NCBI GenBank assembly: GCA_030837395.1
Contig: JAUPKO010000022.1
Span: 1-17,137, forward strand
Length of the DNA stretch: 17,137 nt
Origin: Actinomycetota bacterium
GTDB lineage: Bacteria > Actinomycetota > Actinomycetes > S36-B12 > UBA10799
Direction of reading: 5' to 3'
This document shows, piece by piece, positions 1-6,865 of this stretch (its first letter is position 1; each line of letters opens with the position of its first letter). A model generated the notes under the pieces. It was given only the letters and a program-made list of their open reading frames with translations. It searched no databases and was not told where the DNA came from. Both the position numbers and the translations under genes were made by a program.

Positions 1-1
1 C

Positions 2-841
2 GACACCCACGACGGCGCCGGCTCGAACGGCGGCGACGGTGACCCGGGCTGTGACTGCGACCGGGAGGGTGTCGAGGACAATGATCCGCGGACCCCGGCG
101 CAGCAGCATGCCAACGCGTTGATGGATCTGGCCCGCGCCGCCGGCGACGCTGACCTCACCGACGGCGCGAGCAGCCGGGCCAAGATCACCGTGCTGATCC
201 CCGGCGAACGGCTGTGGACCTGCCCGTCATGCCGCGGACACCACCACGGACCGGACGAGTCCTGCCACGGCCCCGGTCACGGCCTGTGGGCCGGCGCCGG
301 CAGTGATGCCCTGACGGCGGAAGCCGCCGCCGCGGCCGCGCAGGCGATGGCCGACGCGCTTGCCGCGGGCCGACCCGAGCAGCACGCCTGTTCATGGGCG
401 GTCGGCAACGGTCCCGGCCGCGGCTTCCTGGCCCTGTCCGATGCCCTGCGCCTGGCCTGCGACGCCGAGATCACCCGCCTGGTCATCGGCCCGGACTCCC
501 AACCGTTGAACGTCGGGCGCACCACCCGGACCATCCCTGCGCACCTGCGCACCGCCCTGAACGTGCGCGACCGCGGCTGTGTGATCTGCCCACCGGGAGA
601 ACGACCCCCGGGCTGGTGCCACGCCCACCACATCCAACACTGGGCGGCAGGCGGCGAAACGGGCATCCACAATTTGGCCCTGCTGTGCCACCGCCACCAC
701 CGGGACCTGCACCACGGCATCTGGACCATCACCATCGGCCCAGACCACCTCCCACACGTCACCCCCGGACCCGAACATCCCAACCCCGGCAACGCTCAAG
801 CGCACCTCCGCCGCCGGCACCGACATCCCTCGGCCACCTGA
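2..841 (+). CDS. DUF222/13E12-family HNH endonuclease, C-terminal part (5' end outside window)
   Basis: The reading frame is open from the first bases to a TGA at 839-841, so about 279 residues of a longer protein are present. The end carries a textbook HNH nuclease: Cys193-x2-Cys196, Cys206, the His-His pair 209-210, Asn224, then Cys229 and His232-His233 (fragment numbering). Before it is the 13E12 signature LACDAEITRL followed by LNVGRTTRTIPAHLRTAL. Known members are abundant in Actinobacteria, often in many copies, and are presumed DNA-cutting HNH proteins; their role is not settled. An unusual Cys/His-rich stretch (Cys74, Cys77, three His, Cys88) sits in the middle, where I would expect a plain beta segment. 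The gene converges on the patatin gene with 47 nt between them. Family assignment is firm; cellular role is unknown. Confidence 0.9.
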   Translation, partial: DTHDGAGSNGGDGDPGCDCDREGVEDNDPRTPAQQHANALMDLARAAGDADLTDGASSRAKITVLIPGERLWTCPSCRGHHHGPDESCHGPGHGLWAGAGSDALTAEAAAAAAQAMADALAAGRPEQHACSWAVGNGPGRGFLALSDALRLACDAEITRLVIGPDSQPLNVGRTTRTIPAHLRTALNVRDRGCVICPPGERPPGWCHAHHIQHWAAGGETGIHNLALLCHRHHRDLHHGIWTITIGPDHLPHVTPGPEHPNPGNAQAHLRRRHRHPSAT

Positions 842-888
842 CCCCTTCGGTGGCCCGACCCGAACTCTTCAGCCCCGGTTGCCAGACC

Positions 889-1812
889 CTAGTGCCAGAA
901 CGCGCGCAGGGCGTCGGCATCGCCGGCGGCCTGGTTCACGCCCATCTCGATCGCCGCAGGCACGGACGCCGGCGACATCAGAGTGTCGATGTCGGTCTCC
1001 AGTGGGCCCCGGATGAATACCTCGCCGCCGGCCGCGCGCACGGCATCGGATTCCTTGGCCAGCGAGTTGGGCTGAATCGTCATCATCGCCTCGCGGGCCG
1101 GGTTCTCGGCCCCCAGCGACAGGATCACCACCCGCTCGGCACCCACGGCGAGGTCGGTATGTGTGCCCGATCCGCTCACTCCGCCGTCCATACAGCGGCG
1201 GTCCAGCACCGGCTGCGGGCTGAACAGTCCTGGCACCGAGCTGCTCGCCGCGGCCGCCCGCGAGACCGGCACGCCGGAATTGGCCCGCAGCACCAGGCGC
1301 TCGCCGGTGTAGGCGTCGACGGTGGTGATCATGAGCGACTGCGCCGGCCACGAGCGTTGGGCGACGAGCGAGGCGACTGAGCGGTGCAGCTTGGCCGCGG
1401 GAACGGCGTCGGCGGCCAATGCCGCGTAACCGATGGCGCGCACAGTGGTCGGATGGGCGTCGGTCGCCTCCCGGAACAGGCCCACCGCCCGCGCCTGGCT
1501 GGGGGTGAGGTCACCGGACGGCGCCATCGCGGCGATCACCGAAGGCAGCTTGGCCATCACAGCCAACTCCTTGCTGACCAGGCCGAGGCGGTCGCCAGCC
1601 AGCATGGCCGCCACCACCGAACCGGCCGACGTGCCCACCACCACTGTCGCCTCGCCCAGATGCACTCCGCGGCGCTCGAGTTCGCGCAGGTACGACACCT
1701 GCCAGGCGATGAAGAAGATGCCGCCACCGCCGAGCACGATGGCCCGTCGGTGACCGGCGCCATACTTGGCGTCCAGATCGATGGGCAGGGCCAGCCCGTC
1801 CGAGTCAGTCAT
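889..1812 (-). CDS. Patatin-like phospholipase family protein
   Basis: This 307-residue protein has the patatin fold landmarks: a glycine loop GGGG at 28-31, the nucleophile elbow GTSAG with Ser62, and the DGG motif with Asp209 that completes the Ser-Asp dyad. Family members hydrolyse acyl esters of phospholipids or other lipids; the substrate here cannot be read from sequence. There is no signal peptide or membrane segment, so it is probably cytosolic. The oxyanion loop reads GGGGIFFIAW, with two Phe where the family usually has an x-Gly or Arg-Gly pair, which could change activity. It starts with ATG at 1812, 27 nt after the ABC permease stop, and may be the third gene of that operon; it also has its own TACCCT -10 hexamer 6 nt before the ATG. 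The stop is TAG. Confidence 0.85.
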   Translation of the reverse strand: MTDSDGLALPIDLDAKYGAGHRRAIVLGGGGIFFIAWQVSYLRELERRGVHLGEATVVVGTSAGSVVAAMLAGDRLGLVSKELAVMAKLPSVIAAMAPSGDLTPSQARAVGLFREATDAHPTTVRAIGYAALAADAVPAAKLHRSVASLVAQRSWPAQSLMITTVDAYTGERLVLRANSGVPVSRAAAASSSVPGLFSPQPVLDRRCMDGGVSGSGTHTDLAVGAERVVILSLGAENPAREAMMTIQPNSLAKESDAVRAAGGEVFIRGPLETDIDTLMSPASVPAAIEMGVNQAAGDADALRAFWH

Positions 1813-1818
1813 GGGCCA

Positions 1819-1824
1819 AGGGTA
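1819..1824 (-). promoter_or_regulatory. Probable -10 element (TACCCT) of a leaderless promoter for the patatin gene
   Basis: On the minus strand TACCCT fits TAnnnT and is followed by a 6-nt spacer and the ATG. No Shine-Dalgarno sequence lies between. The spacing matches leaderless actinobacterial promoters, where transcription starts at the A of the start codon. No convincing -35 was seen. Confidence 0.5.
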
Positions 1825-1839
1825 GCCAGCGATGCAACC

Positions 1840-2697
1840 TCAGTCGATCAGTTTGCCGCGCAGCGTGCGCACCGCAAGCCAGGCCATCAGCGCGGCGAAG
1901 ACCATCAGTGCCAGCACATCCCAGCCCAGTTGCGGCCACTGCCAGCCGAAAGCAGCCTGCCGCACCAGGCTCACACAGTGGTAGAGCGGATTGACCTGGG
2001 CCAGCGTCTGGGCCCACGGGGGCAACGATGACAACGGGAAGAAGGTGCCAGCCAGCAGGAACAGCGGGGTGATCACCGCACTCGTCACGTACGAGAAGGC
2101 GTCGATCGTCTTGACTACCCCGGACATCCACATGCCGAACAAGGCGAAGCCGAACCCGGTGAGCAGACCGATGAAGGGCACCGCCAGCATGCCCCATGAC
2201 GGTGGCAGCCCGAAGGCCATGGCGACCAGCAGCGGCGCGCAGCCATAGACCCCGGCCTTCGCGGCGATCCACGAGGCCTCGGCCAGCACGACCTCGTGCA
2301 CGTCGACCGGTGTCGACAGGATGCCGTCGTACGTGTGCTGATAAGTGCGGCGCACGAAGGTGGTGAACATTCCCGCGAACACGCTGGCGAACAACACAGC
2401 AGTCGCCACCGTGCCCGTGCCGACGAACTCGATGTACGGAATGCCGTTGACCGTGCTGACCAGCGCGCCGACGCCGAAACCGAAGGCCAGCAGGTAGATG
2501 GTCGGCTCGACGATGGAACTGAAGGTGGTGGACGCCCAGAACCGCCGGAACAGCGTGAACTCCCGGGTCCACACCCCTACGAACGGTGCCCACTCGAGTC
2601 GGCGCAGGGGCGCTGCCGGGGTCGGATCGGCAGCGGTCCGACCAGCCGGGGCGGGGGTCTCCGCGGCGCGCGCCGGCTCGGTCCCGTCCGGCGTCAC
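1840..2697 (-). CDS. ABC-2 type transporter permease, NodJ-like
   Basis: A 285-residue integral membrane protein with a Pro/Ala-rich cytosolic N-terminus (about 1-35) and roughly six hydrophobic segments, near 58-78, 91-113, 141-163, 168-192, 203-226 and 258-278. The stretch TREFTLFRRFW followed by EPTIYLLAFGFGVG is characteristic of the NodJ/ABC-2 exporter branch, as is the late NPLYHCVSLVR. It would form the membrane channel for the ATPase encoded just upstream, exporting a lipid, polysaccharide or drug-like substrate that cannot be specified. The start is GTG at 2697, overlapping the ATPase stop by GTGA, so the two are translationally coupled; a weak AAAGG sits about 8 nt before it. Family assignment is confident, substrate unknown. 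Confidence 0.9.
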   Translation of the reverse strand: MTPDGTEPARAAETPAPAGRTAADPTPAAPLRRLEWAPFVGVWTREFTLFRRFWASTTFSSIVEPTIYLLAFGFGVGALVSTVNGIPYIEFVGTGTVATAVLFASVFAGMFTTFVRRTYQHTYDGILSTPVDVHEVVLAEASWIAAKAGVYGCAPLLVAMAFGLPPSWGMLAVPFIGLLTGFGFALFGMWMSGVVKTIDAFSYVTSAVITPLFLLAGTFFPLSSLPPWAQTLAQVNPLYHCVSLVRQAAFGWQWPQLGWDVLALMVFAALMAWLAVRTLRGKLID

Positions 2698-3614
2698 GAG
2701 TCCAACCTTTCGCCGGTGAGCAGCACGAACACGTCCTCCAGGTTGGCCGCCCGGGCGATGCCGTCACCTACCTTGTCGTACAACTCCTCGGGGGCGCTCT
2801 CGGCCCGCAGCACCGCCACTGTCGGCCCGGTCCGTCTGGTCGGCAGACCATGTGCGGCCGCGGCGGACTCCACCTCGACCAGCACGTGCGGCGGCCCCCA
2901 GAACTCTCGGGCGACCTCGCCTGCATGTGCTGCCAGCAGTTGCGCCGGGGTGCCGCGGGCGATCACCCGACCATGATTGACCACCGCGACATCATCGGCC
3001 AATCGTTCCGCCTCCTCGATGTAGTGGGTGCTCATCAGCACGGTCACACCTTGGTCGCGCAGACCAGAGATCAGCGACCACAGTTCCGCCCGCACCTGCG
3101 GGTCCAGGCCCACCGTCGGTTCATCGAGCAGCACCAACTCAGGATCGTGCACCAGTCCGCGGGCGATCAGCAGCCGACGGCGCATGCCGCCGGACAATTC
3201 CGACACGCGTGAGTGTCGACGGGCCGTCAGGTTCGCCAATTCGAGTGCCGCGTCGATCGCCGCGCCACGTCGGGCCCGCGGGATCCGTTGCAGCGTTGCC
3301 CACACCCGCAGTTCCTGTTCGCAGGTGAGTTCGGTGTTGAGGTTGTCCTGCTGTGGTACGACGCCCATCCGGGCCCGGGCTTGCTTGGAGCGTCGCGGCA
3401 CCGGCAGCCCCAGCACCTCGATCGTCCCGGAGTCGGGAATCGCCTGGCCGGTCAGCATCCGCATCGTGGTGGACTTGCCGGCTCCGTTGGGCCCGAGTAG
3501 CCCCAAACACACGCCACGGCCCACCTCGAGCGTCAAACCGTCGACCGCGGTGATGTCGCCGAACGACTTGTGCACCTCCAGCAGCCGGATCGCATGGTCG
3601 CGCTCGGTGGGCAT
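2694..3614 (-). CDS. ABC transporter ATP-binding protein, NodI/daunorubicin-exporter type
   Basis: With the start at 3614 the protein is 306 residues. It has Walker A GPNGAGKST (41-49), the Q-loop around Gln88-Gln89, signature LSGGM (140-144), Walker B LVLLDEP (160-166) with Glu165, D-loop Gly169-Leu-Asp, and a switch His in STHYIEEAE. The roughly 90-residue C-terminal extension is typical of ATPases paired with ABC-2 permeases. It powers export through the permease whose gene overlaps its stop codon. I chose ATG 3614 over an in-frame upstream start at 3722: the extra 36 residues are low-complexity Pro/Ala, would overlap the divergent DUF4245 gene, and a TACGAT -10 hexamer lies 6 nt before ATG 3614. 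Export cargo is not predictable; immunity or cell-envelope roles are both possible. Confidence 0.93.
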   Translation of the reverse strand: MPTERDHAIRLLEVHKSFGDITAVDGLTLEVGRGVCLGLLGPNGAGKSTTMRMLTGQAIPDSGTIEVLGLPVPRRSKQARARMGVVPQQDNLNTELTCEQELRVWATLQRIPRARRGAAIDAALELANLTARRHSRVSELSGGMRRRLLIARGLVHDPELVLLDEPTVGLDPQVRAELWSLISGLRDQGVTVLMSTHYIEEAERLADDVAVVNHGRVIARGTPAQLLAAHAGEVAREFWGPPHVLVEVESAAAAHGLPTRRTGPTVAVLRAESAPEELYDKVGDGIARAANLEDVFVLLTGERLDS

Positions 3615-3620
3615 GGGGTG

Positions 3621-3626
3621 ATCGTA
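3621..3626 (-). promoter_or_regulatory. Probable -10 element (TACGAT) of a leaderless promoter for the ABC exporter operon
   Basis: On the minus strand TACGAT, a good TAnnnT match, is followed by a 6-nt spacer and the ATG of the ATPase gene. No ribosome binding site is visible. It lies in the 91-nt divergent region shared with the DUF4245 gene and supports the shorter start. Confidence 0.55.
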
Positions 3627-3693
3627 GTTGTCGGTGCTCCCGGGTGCGTCGGGCTTGGGGTGGGGCGGGGGTGCGGGTGGCGCCGAGGGCGGG

Positions 3694-3699
3694 GAAGAT
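3694..3699 (+). promoter_or_regulatory. Possible weak -10 element (GAAGAT) for the DUF4245 gene
   Basis: GAAGAT keeps the A at position 2 and T at position 6 of the -10 consensus and stands 6 nt before ATG 3706, matching the leaderless spacing elsewhere in the window. The overlapping GGGGAAG could instead act as a poor Shine-Dalgarno sequence, so the call is tentative. Confidence 0.3.
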
Positions 3700-3705
3700 G
3701 TCGCT

Positions 3706-4242
3706 ATGGCGCAGGGAACCAAGTCGCGGGCGAATCAGACAGTGCGGGACCTGGTGATCTCGATGGGCGTCGTGGGTCTGTTCGTGGCGTTCCTGTTCCT
3801 GATCGTGCTGCGGCCGACTCCGGACCCAGTCAAGGTGGTGGAGGTGGCCGGCCCGGCGCAGGTGGCGCAATCGGCCGAGGTGTTCGAGGTGGTGGTGCCG
3901 GTCGGTCTGCCGCAGGGGTGGCTCGCGACGAGTGCCAGGTTCACTCCGGGCACCGAGTCGGGCACCGGCACGTGGTTCAACGGCTACCTGAACCCCGAGG
4001 ACCAGTTCGTCGCCGTGGTGCAGCAGGACTTCGACCTCGAGGACTTCGTGGTGGAGCAGACCGATGCGGGTCAACCCGAGGGCGCCGTCACGATCGATGG
4101 GCGCACCTGGCAGCAGTACTACTCGGAAAGCACCGGCGACCGTGCCCTGGTCGACACCCAGCCTGAGGTCACAACGGTCGTCACCGGGACGGTGCCCTAT
4201 GACCAACTCGCTACCTTCGCCAGCACTCTGCAGCCGGTGTGA
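3706..4242 (+). CDS. DUF4245 family membrane-anchored protein
   Basis: Starting at ATG 3706 the product is 178 residues: a short basic N-terminus (SRANQTVRDL), one transmembrane segment at about 16-35, and an extracytoplasmic domain. The pattern RDLVISMGVVG, then VPVGLPQGWLATSARF, WFNGYLNPEDQFVAVVQQ and a final TVPYDQLATFASTLQ matches the actinobacterial DUF4245 family, whose function is unknown. The in-frame start at 3628 was rejected because its extra 26 residues are Gly-rich and read through the intergenic region. The gene is divergent from the ABC exporter, with 91 nt between starts. The next gene is the horizontally acquired-looking methyltransferase, 96 nt downstream, so no operon is implied there. 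Nothing in the sequence gives a reaction or partner. Confidence 0.8.
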   Translation: MAQGTKSRANQTVRDLVISMGVVGLFVAFLFLIVLRPTPDPVKVVEVAGPAQVAQSAEVFEVVVPVGLPQGWLATSARFTPGTESGTGTWFNGYLNPEDQFVAVVQQDFDLEDFVVEQTDAGQPEGAVTIDGRTWQQYYSESTGDRALVDTQPEVTTVVTGTVPYDQLATFASTLQPV

Positions 4243-4279
4243 CGGTTGAGCCCGCATTCTGCGCGAGGGTTGTCGGAGG

Positions 4280-4309
4280 GGTGGTTGAGGGTGTTGTCAA
4301 TCGACCACC
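4280..4309. repeat. Inverted repeat upstream of the PstI-like methyltransferase gene
   Basis: Arms GGTGGTTGA (4280-4288) and TCGACCACC (4301-4309) are complementary over 9 bp, with one T/G mismatch that would be a U-G wobble in RNA, around a 12-nt spacer. It lies between the DUF4245 stop and the methyltransferase start, about 30 nt before the latter. It could be an operator controlling the restriction-modification operon or a terminator for the upstream gene; there is no clear T-tract after it. Confidence 0.45.
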
Positions 4310-4326
4310 GCTCGCACATCGACTCG

Positions 4327-4332
4327 TAAGGT
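4327..4332 (+). promoter_or_regulatory. Probable -10 element (TAAGGT) for the restriction-modification operon
   Basis: TAAGGT fits TAnnnT and is separated by 6 nt from the GTG start at 4339, the same spacing as other likely leaderless starts in this window. The right arm of the 4280-4309 inverted repeat falls where the -35 region would be. AGG inside the hexamer might also serve as a weak ribosome binding site. Confidence 0.5.
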
Positions 4333-4338
4333 GATGAC

Positions 4339-5805
4339 GTGACGCTTTCCGCACGAACCGAGGCCAGACGAGTCGCTGCGTTGGCCGAACTCGATCCTCG
4401 GCGACAGTCGAAGCTGGGGCAGTTCTTCACGCCTGCGCGTGCCGCTGAACTCATCGCCTCCATGGTTCGCTTGCCCAAGTCAGGGTCGCTCAGAGTTCTT
4501 GATCCAGGTGCGGGGGTCGGCTCGCTGACGGCGGCACTCGTGGAGCGGGTAGCTCGCGAGGCGCCTGACGTCCTGCTCGACATCGTGGCGGTTGAACTGG
4601 ACCCAAGTGTGGTCCCCTATTTGCAGCGGACATTGGACGATTGCGCGGGGCCAACCGTGCGATGTCGCCTGGTTGAGGGGGATTTCATCACAGGTTCATC
4701 AGGCGTAATCGACGTAACTGGCGAACTTCGTGACCCGTTTGACTTGGTGGTGATGAATCCGCCCTACGGCAAATTGGGCGCGAAGTCCGATTATCGACGT
4801 GCGCTGCAGGCGACTGGCGTTGAGTGCCCGAATCTTTACGCCGCGTTCCTAGTTTTGGGGTATTTGAATCTCGTTGAGGGGGGACAGGTCGTGGCGATCA
4901 TCCCGCGGTCGTTTGCGAACGGGACCTATTTCGGTGACTTTCGGCGGCATCTATTGACGGCAACGGCACTGGATCGAATTCATACGTTCGAGTCCCGATC
5001 GACGGTGTTCGCGGACACTGGCGTATTGCAGGAGAACGTCATCATCAGTGCGATTCGAGGTGGCGCGTTCGAGACTGTCCTCGTGACATCGAGTGTTGGC
5101 CATGAGGACGAGGCCGTGGAGCGCGTGGTGCCGACCAGTGAGGTCGTGAAGCCGAGCGACCCGCATCGCTTTGTCCGGATCACCCTCGAGGATGCGGCCC
5201 TGCCAGACAGGACCGGTTGTGTGCTGGCAGACCTCGGGCTGACTGCGTCGACGGGCAGGGTGGTGGACTTCCGGGCACGTCAGTGGTTGGTCGATGCCGA
5301 GGTGGACGGCGCTGTGCCGCTGGTCTACCCCGGCAACGTGCGCCTCGGTCGCACGGAATGGCCGCGGGCGATCCGCAAACCGCAAGGTTTCCTGCCTGAG
5401 ACGGAGGCAGCAGACAGGCTCCTGGTCCCACCCGGTTCCTACGTTGTTATCAAGCGCTTCTCTTCGAAAGAGGAACGTCGGCGTGTGGTTGCAGCCGTAT
5501 GGGAATCAGAGTCTCCCGTGGCATTCGAGAACCACTTGAATGTGATTCACCGAAGTGGTCAAGGTTTGGATACGCATCTCGCCGTGGGATTGTGCATGTG
5601 GCTCAATTCGACGGTCATCGACCGCTACTTTCGGACATTTTCGGGCCACACCCAGGTGAACGCGACTGACCTGCGAACCTTGCCTCTCCCTTCTGCACAG
5701 GACCTTCGGCGCCTCGGTTCCTCGTGGCCGGGGGGTTCGACGGAACAAGCCGAGATTGATCGAATGGTGGAGGCTGTGGTTGGTTCGGCAGTGCGCGCCG
5801 CATGA
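4339..5805 (+). CDS. Type II DNA adenine-N6 methyltransferase, PstI/BsuBI family (predicted CTGCAG)
   Basis: This 488-residue protein is close in length to M.PstI and M.BsuBI (about 500). It has motif X LGQFFTP (26-32), the AdoMet-binding motif I VLDPGAGVGS (53-62) and the catalytic motif IV NPPY (140-143), in the order of gamma-class N6-adenine methyltransferases; the C-terminal half is the expected target-recognition region. By analogy with the family, and because the next gene is clearly a PstI-type nuclease, it should methylate the adenine of CTGCAG and protect the host. The start is GTG 4339; nearby ATG/GTG codons are out of frame. Its stop overlaps the nuclease start by ATGA. Two sampled 60-nt lines (from 4741 and 4861) have 33 and 34 G+C, against 44 in a line of menC (from 10021), suggesting acquisition by transfer. 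Confidence 0.93.
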   Translation: MTLSARTEARRVAALAELDPRRQSKLGQFFTPARAAELIASMVRLPKSGSLRVLDPGAGVGSLTAALVERVAREAPDVLLDIVAVELDPSVVPYLQRTLDDCAGPTVRCRLVEGDFITGSSGVIDVTGELRDPFDLVVMNPPYGKLGAKSDYRRALQATGVECPNLYAAFLVLGYLNLVEGGQVVAIIPRSFANGTYFGDFRRHLLTATALDRIHTFESRSTVFADTGVLQENVIISAIRGGAFETVLVTSSVGHEDEAVERVVPTSEVVKPSDPHRFVRITLEDAALPDRTGCVLADLGLTASTGRVVDFRARQWLVDAEVDGAVPLVYPGNVRLGRTEWPRAIRKPQGFLPETEAADRLLVPPGSYVVIKRFSSKEERRRVVAAVWESESPVAFENHLNVIHRSGQGLDTHLAVGLCMWLNSTVIDRYFRTFSGHTQVNATDLRTLPLPSAQDLRRLGSSWPGGSTEQAEIDRMVEAVVGSAVRAA

Positions 5806-6758
5806 CGCGTAACATCGTCGATGAAGCGCGACGCTTGCTCATGTCGTTGGGATTTGACACGGAGCGCGCGAATCAGCGGTCAGCGCTCACTTTGCTGGCG
5901 CTTCTGCACCTCCGTCGTGATGACCCGTGGAGCGATGCAACGACACCCATGCTTGGCACGCGGGCCCTGATGGATTGGATTCGTGACGAGTACGGTGTGG
6001 ACTACAAGCCGAATACTCGGGAGACCCTGCGACGGCAGACACTGCACCAGTTCGTAGCGGCCGGGCTTGTAGAGGAGAATCCTGACGACCCTGAGCGGCC
6101 CGTCAATTCGCCGAAGTGGTGCTACCGGGTGCGGCGCAGCGCACTGGAGGTGATCACCGGTTTTGGTTCATCCGCCTTCGAGGAGGCGATTGCCTCGTAC
6201 CTGGTTGCACAGCCCGGGCTTGTCTCCCAATACGAGGCGGCCCGCGCCATGAACCGTATTCCGGTGACACTTCCTGACGGATCGCCCATCAGCCTTAGCC
6301 CGGGCGGACAGAACGTTCTCATCAAGGCGATGATTGAGCAGTTCTGTAGCCGCTTCACACCAGGTGGGGTTGTGCTATACGCGGGAGATGCCGCGGCCAA
6401 ATGGGCGGTGTTCGAGGGGGACGCGTTGGCCCGTCTCGGCGTGACGGTGCAGCCTCACGGCAAGATGCCTGACCTGGTTGTCTATCTACCTCAACGGAAC
6501 TGGCTGGTTCTCCTCGAGGCGGCCTCGACGCACGGACCGGTGGATGGGAAGCGGCTGGCCGAGTTGAGGGCCCTATTCGACGGGTCAACCGCTGGGTTGG
6601 TGTTCGTGTCCTGCTTCCCATCGCGGGCTGAGATGCGCAACTACTTGGCCCAAATTGCGTGGGAGACTGAGGTCTGGTGCGCTGACAGTCCCACACATCT
6701 TGTCCACTTCAACGGTGAACGGTTCCTGGGCCCGTATGCGGATGCGGAGCGCGAATAG
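5802..6758 (+). CDS. Type II restriction endonuclease, PstI/BsuBI family (predicted CTGCAG)
   Basis: The 318-residue product matches PstI and BsuBI in length (about 316-326). The N-terminal domain (about 1-150) contains the family stretch YKPNTRETLRRQTLHQF followed by NPDDPERPVNSPKWCYR. The C-terminal catalytic domain has Pro223-Asp224 and, 15 residues on, Glu239 in LLEAASTHGPV, then AGLVFVSCFPSRAEM, IAWETEVW and HFNGERFLGPY, all diagnostic of this family. It should cut unmethylated CTGCAG; PstI itself leaves 3' overhangs. ATG 5802 overlaps the methyltransferase TGA (ATGA), giving modification before restriction in one transcript. The gene looks intact, with no frameshift. It ends 107 nt before the converging menA gene. 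Specificity is inferred by homology only. Confidence 0.95.
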   Translation: MTRNIVDEARRLLMSLGFDTERANQRSALTLLALLHLRRDDPWSDATTPMLGTRALMDWIRDEYGVDYKPNTRETLRRQTLHQFVAAGLVEENPDDPERPVNSPKWCYRVRRSALEVITGFGSSAFEEAIASYLVAQPGLVSQYEAARAMNRIPVTLPDGSPISLSPGGQNVLIKAMIEQFCSRFTPGGVVLYAGDAAAKWAVFEGDALARLGVTVQPHGKMPDLVVYLPQRNWLVLLEAASTHGPVDGKRLAELRALFDGSTAGLVFVSCFPSRAEMRNYLAQIAWETEVWCADSPTHLVHFNGERFLGPYADAERE

Positions 6759-6865
6759 TTGGTCCACGAGATGAATCCTGCGGTGTCCCTTACATCGCGG
6801 TGCGCGCTTCGTTGATGCTCACTGGCTTCCAGCCCCCGCCAGCTGCTTGGTCAGGGCCGAGGAGG

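Noticed and set aside
394..1380. Plus-strand frame of 328 codons overlapping the HNH gene and antisense to the patatin gene
   Set aside because: The protein is Pro/Arg/His-rich with no recognisable domain and conflicts with two genes that have clear motifs.
3615..3722. Longer ABC ATPase start at 3722
   Set aside because: It would add 36 Pro/Ala-rich residues, overlap the divergent gene and bypass the TACGAT-ATG arrangement at 3614.
3139..4257. Minus-strand frame of 372 codons across the ABC ATPase and DUF4245 genes
   Set aside because: It is out of frame with the ATPase motifs and antisense to DUF4245; composition is that of a shadow frame.
4294..4299. TTGTCA as a -35 box for the methyltransferase gene
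   Set aside because: Spacing to the TAAGGT hexamer is 27 bp and no acceptable -10 lies at 16-19 bp.
6822..6832. CTGG-CTT-CCAG hairpin between the restriction endonuclease and menA
   Set aside because: Only 4 bp with no T-run; not enough to call a terminator. Nothing else was recognised in this 107-nt gap.
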